A DNA stretch of 5,602 nucleotides. Origin: RGIG6375 sp964472725 (GTDB taxonomy: Bacteria > Bacillota > Clostridia > Oscillospirales > Oscillospiraceae). The translations under genes were made by a program, and so were the position numbers. Within the stretch, counting starts at the first letter, position 1, and each line of letters starts with the position of its first letter. Below are positions 1 to 5,548 of the stretch, one piece after another. Location: contig CAYYLZ010000097.1 in the NCBI GenBank assembly GCA_964472725.1, positions 1 to 5,602 of the forward strand, given 5' to 3'. Below the pieces are notes generated by a model that saw only the letters and a program-made list of their open reading frames with translations, was not told the origin of the DNA and searched no databases.

Positions 1-223
1 TAACGAAGCCGACCACCATAACGGTAGTTGCGGAAGAGGACTGAATTATAGCGGTTACGCCAAGACCGGTGAGGAAGCCCGCCATCTTGCCGCTGGTAAG
101 GCGACTGAGAATGGTGGTAAGACTATGACCCGCGCGCTTTTCCAACGCGGCACCCATCAGGTTCATACCGAAAAGGAACAGGCAAAGACCGCCTATCAGA
201 GTAAGTACGTCAAACAGATCCAT
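1..223 (-). CDS. Na/Pi-cotransporter family protein (PF02690-like), N-terminal part, cut by window edge
   Basis: Read on the minus strand from the ATG at 223-221, 74 codons are open to the window edge. The start follows a good ribosome-binding site (GGAGG, reverse complement of 231-235) seven bases upstream. The N-terminus is a hydrophobic helix (DLFDVLTLIGGLCLFLFGMN, residues 2-21), then a polar stretch, then a second hydrophobic segment carrying QSSSATTVMVVGF at about residues 60-72. The QSSSATT signature and the 'GLCLFLFGMNLMG' opening are typical of the bacterial Na/Pi-cotransporter II-related family (NptA/YjbB type). Members are inner-membrane proteins thought to move phosphate with sodium; many bacterial ones carry a C-terminal PhoU-like domain, which cannot be checked here. 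The gene is divergent from addA. Family assignment is firm; substrate is inferred from the family only. Confidence 0.88.
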   Translation of the reverse strand, partial: MDLFDVLTLIGGLCLFLFGMNLMGAALEKRAGHSLTTILSRLTSGKMAGFLTGLGVTAIIQSSSATTVMVVGFV

Positions 224-250
224 TTGTAATCCTCCATTTTTTCACTTGGC

Positions 251-265
251 GCGGGCCCCGCCCGC
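251..265. repeat. Short GC-only inverted repeat in the transporter leader
   Basis: GCGGGC, a CCC loop, then GCCCGC form a perfect 6-bp stem. On the minus strand it would lie in the transcript leader, 15 nt before the GGAGG ribosome-binding site. It does not enclose that site and has no following T run in either direction, so it is not an evident terminator. It may be a worn copy of the GC-rich GTAGGGCGG repeat family found elsewhere in the window, but the match is weak. Confidence 0.5.
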
Positions 266-338
266 ACCCTATTTTTCATATAGAATCATTGAAATCCGCA
301 GTATTTATATAGGTGCAAGGTTTGAGGAAAATGTGATT

Positions 339-367
339 TTTGTAAAATCCACGTTAAATCAAGTCAA
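339..367 (-). promoter_or_regulatory. Candidate sigma-A promoter for the Na/Pi transporter gene
   Basis: On the minus strand, TTGACT (complement of 362-367, 5/6 to consensus) is followed 17 bases later by TACAAA (complement of 339-344, 4/6 to consensus). Transcription would start near 330 and give a leader of roughly 105 nt before the ATG at 223. The region is AT-rich, so chance matches are likely and this remains a candidate. Confidence 0.3.
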
Positions 368-410
368 ATTAATCAAATCTTTTCCGCCGCGCATTATTTA
401 TAAATAAAGG

Positions 411-457
411 TTGACTTTTCCCCCCGCTCGGGGGAAAATTGTATATAATATGTATAC
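411..457 (+). promoter_or_regulatory. Perfect inverted repeat upstream of a consensus TATAAT box
   Basis: TTTTCCCCC (416-424) and GGGGGAAAA (430-438) form a perfect 9-bp inverted repeat around a 5-nt centre. A consensus TATAAT lies just downstream at 444-449. TTGACT at 411-416 would be a fine -35 but the spacing is 27 bases, too far for ordinary sigma-A use. With the TATAAT as -10, the right arm of the repeat falls about where -35 contacts should be. A second short inverted repeat, GTATA/TATAC (441-457), surrounds the TATAAT. The arrangement resembles an operator/activator site more than a terminator, since no T run follows on the plus strand. What it would transcribe is unclear: addA starts almost 390 bp away with two repeats in between. 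Confidence 0.4.
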
Positions 458-532
458 TCGCAAAGGCGATAATACGCAGCGCATAAAACAACGCGCCGCA
501 CCGATTATAGATTGGTAATAAAATTACTGCGG

Positions 533-586
533 GTAGGGCGGGGTGCCCACACCCCGCCGCGGCGGCTTGAAGGCAAGCCGCCCTAC
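533..586. repeat. GTAGGGCGG double-hairpin intergenic repeat, copy 1
   Basis: Two perfect 9-bp stems sit side by side. The first is GGCGGGGTG (537-545) with CACCCCGCC (550-558) around CCCA. The second is GGCGGCTTG (561-569) with CAAGCCGCC (574-582) around AAGG. The outer ends, GTAGGGCGG (533-541) and CCGCCCTAC (578-586), are also exact complements, so the element could alternatively close as one long stem. The first hairpin has a relative at 5347-5372. The second hairpin here uses the same GGCGGCTTG arm as that relative. It resembles the short GC-rich palindromic repeats scattered between genes in many Clostridia; I cannot assign a named family. Confidence 0.8.
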
Positions 587-607
587 AGATGCGTGTTTTG
601 TTCTTGC

Positions 608-710
608 GTCATTCAGAGGGCGCAGCCCGAAGAATCCCCACGATAAAACGCGTCGCTGTCGTTACCGCAAACCATTCAACCGGGAGATTCCTCGCTATGC
701 TCGGAATGAC
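608..710. repeat. GTCATTC palindromic intergenic repeat (MITE/REP-like), copy 1
   Basis: The element is bounded by GTCATTC (608-614) and its exact complement GAATGAC (704-710). Its left 32 bases (608-639) are identical to 4299-4330. The left end folds as ATTC...GAAT enclosing GGGC-GCA-GCCC (618-628). The right end folds as ATTCC (687-691) with GGAAT (703-707). A block CCATTCAACCGGG (672-684) is shared with the second copy at 4362-4374, while the 32 bases between the two conserved parts differ. No transposase is present. It looks like a non-autonomous palindromic repeat of the kind common between clostridial genes. Confidence 0.82.
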
Positions 711-735
711 GGTAAACGGTGGTTTGTTGTATAAG
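706..735 (+). promoter_or_regulatory. Possible addA promoter overlapping the end of the GTCATTC repeat
   Basis: ATGACG (706-711, 4/6 to the -35 consensus) lies 18 bases before TATAAG (730-735, 5/6 to the -10 consensus). Transcription would begin near 742 and the leader would contain the whole heptamer array. If real, the -35 is supplied by the right end of the GTCATTC repeat. The -35 match is poor, so confidence is low. Confidence 0.25.
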
Positions 736-766
736 TAAACAATCCAATTAAATCGCACGCACCCCA

Positions 767-821
767 TCAATTCTCAATTCTCAATTCTCAATTCTCAATT
801 CTCAATTCTCAATTCTCAATT
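767..821. repeat. Tandem heptamer array, TCAATTC x7 plus TCAATT
   Basis: Seven exact head-to-tail copies of TCAATTC (767-815) are followed by a six-base partial copy (816-821). All copies are identical, pointing to slippage or recent expansion. The array ends 9 bases before the AAGGAGG ribosome-binding site of addA (831-837), so it lies in the probable leader. The same unit in the same orientation forms a second array at the right edge of the window. The unit is 7 bp, not a multiple of three, and lies outside the coding region, so copy-number change would alter leader length, not reading frame. Confidence 0.95.
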
Positions 822-844
822 ATTAACGCAAAGGAGGCGGCACA

Positions 845-3800
845 ATGGCAATGGAATTCACGCCCATGCAAAAGGCTGCCATAGATCATCGGGGCAGTGC
901 CCTGCTTATATCCGCCGGCGCAGGCTCGGGCAAGACCCGCGTGCTCATCGAGCGCCTTATGAGCCTCATCGAACAGGGAACGGACGTTGACCGCTTTCTG
1001 GTCATAACCTATACCCGCGCCGCAGCCGCCGAACTGCGAAGCCGCCTTTCCTCGGCCATATCGGCACGCCTTGCGGAAAATCCCGCCGACCGCCGTATGC
1101 GCCGTCAGTCCGCCCTCATCTATCGGGCGCGGATAAACACCATTCACGCTTTCTGCTCCGACATTATCCGTGAAAGCGCCCACGCGGTGGGCGTGCGCCC
1201 GGATTTCCGCCAGATGGAGGAATCGGAAGCCTCAGCGCTGCTGCGTGAAACCCTCGACGAGCTGCTGGAACGCAAATATCCCGAGGGCGATGCGGCCTTT
1301 CTCGCCCTTGCCGACATGATGGGCGCAGGCCGCGATGACTCCCGCCTTACGGAAATCGTCCTGGAAACCTACTCCGCCCTGCAGAGCCACCCCTATCCCG
1401 AAAAGTGGATACAGAGCCAGCTCGCCATGGAAATCGACCCCGCCGCCGACGTGAGCAGCACTCCCTGGGGCGCGCTGCTGATGGAGCGGGCGAAGCGGAA
1501 GCTGCGCTACTGGCAGAGCCGCATGGAAGATGCTCTCGCGGACGTGGAAAACGACCCCGACACAAAAAAATCCTATCTCACCTCATGGCAGACCACCGTG
1601 GACAGCCTCTCCTCCTTCGCCGCGGCCATCGACAAGGGCTGGGACGAGGCGGGACTTTTCGGCGCGGTGGATTTCCCGAGAATGGGCGCAGTGCGCGGAC
1701 GCGGCGACGACCCCTTCATCATGGGTCTGCAGCAGACCCGCAAGAGCTGCAAGAGCGCCATGGAGGATTTGAGCGACAGCTTTTCCGTATCAAGCGCCGA
1801 CCTGATGGCGGATATGGCGCAGATAAAGCCCGTCATCGACGCGCTCTACTCGCTGGTGCAGGAGCTGAGCCACGATTACAACCAGGCAAAAAAGCGCCGG
1901 GGCGCGCTGGATTTCAACGACCTTGAGCACCTTTCGCTGGCTATCCTCTCCGACCCGGAAACCGGCCTGCCCACCGCCCGCGCCGAGGAAGTTTCCCAGC
2001 GCTTCGCGGAGATACTGGTGGACGAATACCAGGACGTAAACCGCGTACAGGAGATGATTTTCGCCGCCGTTTCCCAAAACGGTCAAAATATAACCATGGT
2101 TGGCGACGTAAAGCAGTCCATTTACCGCTTCCGCCTTGCCGACCCCACCATTTTCCTTGAAAAATACTCTGCCTTTACCGAACACCCCGCCCCCGCAGGG
2201 GAAGCCACCCGTATCCGCATGGCGGAGAATTTCCGCTCCCGCCCGGAGATTTTGGACGCCGTCAACAAGGTATTTTCCCGCATTATGAGCCGGCAGCTGG
2301 GCGAAATGAGCTACGGCGCGGACGAGGCCATGATAGCCGGACGCACCGATCCCGGCGTTTTCGACGAGCCTGTTGAAATATGCCTCTGCGAAACTCCCGA
2401 GGGCGAGGACAGAATAGAATACGAAGCCAAATGCGCGGCAAGCTATATACGCAGCCTGCTTGACTCGGGCATCGAAATAAACGGCAGACCCCTGCGCAGC
2501 TCCGACTGCGCCATTCTCCTGCGCTCACCCGGCGGCAGAGCGGCCGCCTTCGTTGCCGCCCTTGAAGCGCAAAACATACCCGCCAGCGTGGCGGGCGGCA
2601 CCTCCGGCCTCTTCGACGGCTTTGAGAACAGCTGCCTGCTTTCCATTCTTCGCGTTATCGACAATCCCATTCAGGATATACCCCTCATCGCAGCCCTGCG
2701 CAGCCCCGTATGGCGCTTCACCGCCGACGAGCTTGCCCATATCCGAGCCGCCGCACCCGGCGACTTCTATGCCGCGCTGAAGGCACGGGCGAAGGAGGAC
2801 GAAAAGTGCGCTTCCTTCCTCAGCGACCTTGACGAGCTGCGTCAACTGGCGGCGGGATTGCCTGCCGACAGCCTTATCAGCGCCGTGCTGGCGAAAACGG
2901 GACTGCCCGCCATCGCCGAAGCCCGCAGCGTGGGCGCCGCGGAGCGCCTTTACATGGTGCAGACCTACGCCCGCTCCTGCGAGAGCGCGGGCTGCCGTGG
3001 TCTTTACGGCTTCCTGCAGCGGGTTGACTCCGCCGAGCCGCCCAAGCTTACCAAAAGCGCCGAGGACGGAGTTGCCATAATGAGCATACACGGCTCCAAG
3101 GGTCTTGAGTTCCCCGTGGTGCTGCTGTGTGACCTTGCTCACCGCTTCAATATGCAGGACACCCGCAAGCCCCTGCTTATCCACCGGGACCTTGGCGCGG
3201 GACCCAAGTTCATCAACACCGCCCGTGGCATAGAATACCCCACCGTGGCCCGCACCGCCGTTGCCGCCCGTATCACCGGCGAGACCCTTTCCGAGGAAAT
3301 GCGCGTGCTCTACGTTGCCATGACCCGTCCCCGTGAAAAGCTGGTGTGCCTGTGCTCCGTGAAGGACGCGGAGGAGCATATAGCCAAGCTGCAGCTGGGT
3401 CTTACCGACCCGCCCGACCCCAACGCTCTGGAGGGCTGCAGCAACATGGGCGACTGGCTGCTTTCAGCCATGCTCTGTGACCCCGATTTTGATTATTCCA
3501 TTCTCACTCCCACCGGCACAAAGCATACCGCCGCCCCTGCTGACGATGACACCGCCGACGAGGCCAAGGACGACGGCCTTGAAGCCCAGCTGCGCGCCTC
3601 CATTCAGTGGAGGCCCGCCGGAAACTCCGAGGGACTGCCCTCAAAGGTCACCGCCACCGCTCTCAAGCAGGGCTTCCGCTCCGCCGAAGCCGCCGAGGAC
3701 GCGGCGGAGATAGCCCCCGTCAGCAGCGAGCGCCGCGATTACCTGCGCCGCCCCGTCTTTGCCGCCGAGGAAAAGGGCATGACCGCCGCTGAAAAGGGCA

Positions 3801-4270
3801 CGGCTATCCACATGGCAATGCAGCTTATCGACTTTGATCGCAGCGGCTCTCTTGCCGAAATTTCCGGGGAAATAGAGCGCATGGAGACCATGCGCCTGCT
3901 CACAAAGGAGCAGGCGGCAAGCATCGACCCCAAAAAGCTTATGAATTTCTTCAATTCTCAGCTGGGCAAGCGCGCGCTCGCCGCCAAAAACATCAACCGT
4001 GAATTCAAATTTTCCGTCCTGCTCCCCGCCCAGCTGGTCTACGGCCGAGGTGAGGGCGATGTCCTCCTGCAGGGCGTTATAGACCTTTTCTTCGAGGAAG
4101 AGGACGGCATCGTGCTGGTTGACTTCAAGAGCGACCGTGTCACCGCCGCCACCCGTGCCGCCCGCGCCGAGGAATACGAGGGTCAGCTGTCGGCCTACGC
4201 CGAAGCCCTCAGGCGCATCACCGGCAAGCCCGTCAAGGAAAAGCGCCTGTTCTTCTTCGCCTGCGATTGA
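845..4270 (+). CDS. addA: ATP-dependent helicase/nuclease subunit A (AddA)
   Basis: The 1141-residue product is the helicase-nuclease subunit of AddAB, the Firmicute counterpart of RecBCD, which unwinds and resects double-strand breaks in the cytoplasm to load RecA. UvrD/Rep-type motifs appear in order: FTPMQ (5-9), Walker A AGAGSGKT (24-31), TYTRAAAAEL (55-64), NTIHAFC (98-104), Walker B DEYQD (393-397), VGDVKQSIYRFR (419-430), ENFRSRPEIL (461-470), MSIHGSKGLEFPVV (746-759) and LYVAMTRPREKL (822-833). A RecB-type nuclease follows: H989 in KGTAIHMAMQ, D1080 in QGVID, D1093/K1095 in DFK, and Q1114/Y1118 in QLSAY. All expected catalytic residues are present. Length is slightly below the ~1230 of B. 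subtilis AddA. The ATG at 845 lies 7 bases after AAGGAGG (831-837), better spaced than the second ATG at 851. Unusually, addB is not directly upstream; that space holds repeats and a divergent transporter gene. Confidence 0.97.
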   Translation: MAMEFTPMQKAAIDHRGSALLISAGAGSGKTRVLIERLMSLIEQGTDVDRFLVITYTRAAAAELRSRLSSAISARLAENPADRRMRRQSALIYRARINTIHAFCSDIIRESAHAVGVRPDFRQMEESEASALLRETLDELLERKYPEGDAAFLALADMMGAGRDDSRLTEIVLETYSALQSHPYPEKWIQSQLAMEIDPAADVSSTPWGALLMERAKRKLRYWQSRMEDALADVENDPDTKKSYLTSWQTTVDSLSSFAAAIDKGWDEAGLFGAVDFPRMGAVRGRGDDPFIMGLQQTRKSCKSAMEDLSDSFSVSSADLMADMAQIKPVIDALYSLVQELSHDYNQAKKRRGALDFNDLEHLSLAILSDPETGLPTARAEEVSQRFAEILVDEYQDVNRVQEMIFAAVSQNGQNITMVGDVKQSIYRFRLADPTIFLEKYSAFTEHPAPAGEATRIRMAENFRSRPEILDAVNKVFSRIMSRQLGEMSYGADEAMIAGRTDPGVFDEPVEICLCETPEGEDRIEYEAKCAASYIRSLLDSGIEINGRPLRSSDCAILLRSPGGRAAAFVAALEAQNIPASVAGGTSGLFDGFENSCLLSILRVIDNPIQDIPLIAALRSPVWRFTADELAHIRAAAPGDFYAALKARAKEDEKCASFLSDLDELRQLAAGLPADSLISAVLAKTGLPAIAEARSVGAAERLYMVQTYARSCESAGCRGLYGFLQRVDSAEPPKLTKSAEDGVAIMSIHGSKGLEFPVVLLCDLAHRFNMQDTRKPLLIHRDLGAGPKFINTARGIEYPTVARTAVAARITGETLSEEMRVLYVAMTRPREKLVCLCSVKDAEEHIAKLQLGLTDPPDPNALEGCSNMGDWLLSAMLCDPDFDYSILTPTGTKHTAAPADDDTADEAKDDGLEAQLRASIQWRPAGNSEGLPSKVTATALKQGFRSAEAAEDAAEIAPVSSERRDYLRRPVFAAEEKGMTAAEKGTAIHMAMQLIDFDRSGSLAEISGEIERMETMRLLTKEQAASIDPKKLMNFFNSQLGKRALAAKNINREFKFSVLLPAQLVYGRGEGDVLLQGVIDLFFEEEDGIVLVDFKSDRVTAATRAARAEEYEGQLSAYAEALRRITGKPVKEKRLFFFACD

Positions 4271-4298
4271 CGACAATAGGAAAAGTGTAAAAACACAT

Positions 4299-4407
4299 GT
4301 CATTCAGAGGGCGCAGCCCGAAGAATCCCCCACATAGACGCAAGCAAATCATTACTACAACCCATTCAACCGGGGGATTGCCACGTCGCTCCGCTCCTCG
4401 CAATGAC
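4299..4407. repeat. GTCATTC palindromic intergenic repeat (MITE/REP-like), copy 2
   Basis: The first 32 bases (4299-4330) are identical to 608-639, and CCATTCAACCGGG recurs at 4362-4374. The right end differs: ATTGC (4377-4381) pairs with GCAAT (4400-4404) instead of ATTCC with GGAAT, so one base pair has changed on both sides. The terminal heptamers GTCATTC and CAATGAC are complementary at 6 of 7 bases. The 31-base middle is unlike that of copy 1. It begins 28 bases after the addA stop codon. I see no separate T-tailed terminator for addA, so this element may be the transcript's 3' structure. Confidence 0.82.
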
Positions 4408-4429
4408 AAATATGTGGTACTCTGCAAAA

Positions 4430-4510
4430 ATGAATTGCACCTTGCGGTGCATAAATTGGCGGCAAGCGCCATGAATTGGACTTTATCCATGAATTGAAGC
4501 AAAGGCTTCA
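4430..4510 (+). repeat. Tandem array of four different hairpins joined by ATGAATTG linkers
   Basis: ATGAATTG occurs at 4430, 4471 and 4489, with a variant ATAAATTG at 4451, giving a period of 18-21 bases. After each linker a different short palindrome follows. H1 is TGCACC/GGTGCA (4436-4451, loop TTGC). H2 is TGGCG/CGCCA (4457-4471, loop GCAAG). H3 is TGGA/TCCA (4477-4489, loop CTTTA). H4 is TGAAGC/GCTTCA (4495-4510, loop AAAG). Stem sequences differ completely while pairing is kept, and the final T of each linker's AATT begins each stem. The array stops four bases before the AGGAGG ribosome-binding site (4515-4520) of the methyltransferase gene. No known riboswitch is recognised; I do not know its function. 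Confidence 0.85.
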
Positions 4511-4527
4511 TTACAGGAGGTATCACC

Positions 4528-5334
4528 ATGATAATTCTCGACGGTGCAATGGGCACCATGATACAGGCAACCGTACCCGAGGTACCCAAATACGCCGAAA
4601 CCCTCAACCTCACCGCTCCCGAGGTCATCACCGCCATTCACCGCAAGTATGTGGAGGCGGGCAGCGAAATTCTCTGCACCAACACCTTCACCTGCAACAG
4701 CCGCCGAGCCAAGGCAGGCGGCTACGACCTTGAAGAACTGGTTACCGCCGCCGTCGCCAACGCCCGCAGGGCAGGCGACATAAAGGCAGCGCTGGACGTA
4801 GGCCCTCTCGGTGAGTTCATCGAGCCTTACGGCGACCTGAGCGAGGAAGAGGCACGCACAATTTTCCGCGCCCTGGGCAATGCCGCAAAAAACGCCGGAG
4901 CCGATATGGTCTATATCGAGACTATGGCAGATCTGCGGGAGGCACGCATAGCCGCCGAGGAACTGAAAGCCGCCTCGGGTCTGCCCCTTTTCGCCACATT
5001 TACCTTTGCCCGGGCAGGCAAGACCATCACCGGCGCTTCCCCCGCCGACGCGGTAAAGGCCATGGAGGACATCGCCGACGCGGTGGGTCTCAACTGCTCC
5101 CTCGGCCCCGTGGAGGCACTGCCCCTCGTCAAAGAATTCCGCGCCGCCACCGATAAACCCATTATTGCCAAGGCCAACGCCGGTATGCCCGACAGCCGCG
5201 GCAATTACGCCATGAGCCCCACCGACTTCGCCGCCGCTGCTCTCGCCCTCCGTGACGCAGGCGCGGACTATCTCGGCGGCTGCTGCGGCACTACCCCGGA
5301 ATTCATCAGCGAATTGAAAAAAGCGCTGGTATAA
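4528..5334 (+). CDS. Homocysteine S-methyltransferase family protein (MetH N-terminal domain type, stand-alone)
   Basis: The 268-residue product matches the homocysteine-binding TIM barrel (PF02574) found at the N-terminus of MetH and in BHMT, a zinc enzyme that moves a methyl group onto homocysteine to make methionine in the cytoplasm. Seen here are DGAMGTMIQ (5-13), TNTF (51-54), GPLGEF (92-97), YIET (129-132), GLNCSLGP (187-194) and GGCCGTTPE (250-258). The three zinc-ligand cysteines are C190, C252 and C253. The opening DGAMGTMIQ and the GLNC-LGP motif are closer to MetH than to betaine enzymes. The pterin, cobalamin and activation domains of full MetH are absent: the frame ends cleanly at TAA, so this is a single-domain form. 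It may work with a separately encoded corrinoid protein (inferred). The ATG lies 7 bases after AGGAGG (4515-4520). The methyl donor cannot be determined from the sequence. No S-box or cobalamin riboswitch was seen upstream. Confidence 0.92.
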   Translation: MIILDGAMGTMIQATVPEVPKYAETLNLTAPEVITAIHRKYVEAGSEILCTNTFTCNSRRAKAGGYDLEELVTAAVANARRAGDIKAALDVGPLGEFIEPYGDLSEEEARTIFRALGNAAKNAGADMVYIETMADLREARIAAEELKAASGLPLFATFTFARAGKTITGASPADAVKAMEDIADAVGLNCSLGPVEALPLVKEFRAATDKPIIAKANAGMPDSRGNYAMSPTDFAAAALALRDAGADYLGGCCGTTPEFISELKKALV

Positions 5335-5346
5335 AAATTCGTACAG

Positions 5347-5372
5347 GTAGGGCGGCTTGCCCTCAAGTCGCC
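5347..5372. repeat. GTAGGGCGG hairpin repeat, copy 2
   Basis: This 26-base element aligns without gaps to 533-558, with 20 of 26 positions identical. GGCGGCTTG (5351-5359) pairs with CAAGTCGCC (5364-5372) around CCCT, with one G-T wobble. It begins 12 bases after the methyltransferase stop codon. No T run follows, so it is not a classical intrinsic terminator, though it could protect the 3' end of the transcript. Confidence 0.75.
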
Positions 5373-5426
5373 GTCTGTAAGACTTACAACCGCAAAAACG
5401 ATAAAACAACAAAATGTAAAGAATAT

Positions 5427-5517
5427 GTCACCCTGAGCACAGCGAAGGGTCTCCACAGGAGGATAACTGCCAATCTACAATAACTGCGGAGATGCTTCGG
5501 CAGAGCCTCAGCATGAT
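5427..5517. repeat. GTCACCCTGAG...CTCAGCATGAT palindromic intergenic repeat
   Basis: The ends GTCACCCTGAG (5427-5437) and CTCAGCATGAT (5507-5517) are imperfect inverted repeats, complementary at 8 of 11 positions. Inside are GCGAAGGGTCTC near the left end and GAGATGCTTCGGCAGAG near the right end. This pattern is familiar from intergenic repeats in many Clostridia, where such elements begin GTCA-CCCTGAGC and end with a CTCAGCATGA-type sequence (general recollection, not checked here). It is similar in size and design to the GTCATTC elements at 608-710 and 4299-4407, but its sequence is different. Confidence 0.65.
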
Positions 5518-5548
5518 AAAGCTTTGCTGCAGCGATTTACAGCGCCAC

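Larger units (their letters stand above)
224..844. other. Divergent intergenic region between the Na/Pi transporter gene and addA
   Basis: This 621-bp gap has no convincing gene. From left to right it holds a GC-rich hairpin (251-265), a weak minus-strand promoter candidate (339-367), an AT-rich stretch, an inverted repeat followed by a TATAAT box (411-449), an unexplained stretch (about 458-532), a double-hairpin GTAGGGCGG repeat (533-586), a GTCATTC palindromic repeat (608-710), a possible addA promoter (706-735) and a heptamer array (767-821). A short reading frame at 543-734 lies almost entirely inside the two repeats, has no plausible ribosome-binding site, and is not called. In 458-532 I see only a weak GTAAT/ATTAC inverted repeat (515-527). 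Confidence 0.8.

Noticed and set aside
543..734. 63-codon plus-strand reading frame in the gap before addA
   Set aside because: Almost all of it lies in the GTAGGGCGG and GTCATTC repeats, there is no plausible ribosome-binding site, and repeats of this type often leave open frames by chance.
767..821. Heptamer array as a CRISPR or plasmid-type iteron origin
   Set aside because: There are no spacers between units, the unit is only 7 bp, no cas or rep gene is nearby, and the same array recurs in another gap.
2525..3379. Minus-strand reading frame of 284 codons inside addA
   Set aside because: It is antisense to the helicase domain of addA, with low-complexity Gly/Ala/His-rich composition and no family match that I recognise.
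3948..3960. TTCAATTCTCAG inside addA, resembling the heptamer array
   Set aside because: It is less than two units, in frame within the nuclease part of a conserved protein, and best explained as coincidence.
4285..4296. GTGT/ACAC inverted repeat after addA as a terminator
   Set aside because: The stem is only 4 bp, AT-rich, and has no T run after it.
4403..4431. Promoter from ATGACA (4403-4408) and AAAAAT (4426-4431) for the methyltransferase
   Set aside because: The -35 is good and spacing is 17, but the -10 matches only 4 of 6 in an A-rich run, so the support is too weak to list.
4271..4527. S-box (SAM) or cobalamin riboswitch before the methyltransferase gene
   Set aside because: The conserved S-box core and the B12-box were not seen; the gap is accounted for by the palindromic repeat and the hairpin array.
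4483..5412. Long minus-strand reading frame of 309 codons opposite the methyltransferase gene
   Set aside because: It covers the whole methyltransferase gene, which has clear family motifs and a ribosome-binding site. The antisense product is Gly/Ala/Val-rich with no recognisable domain, as expected opposite GC-rich coding DNA.
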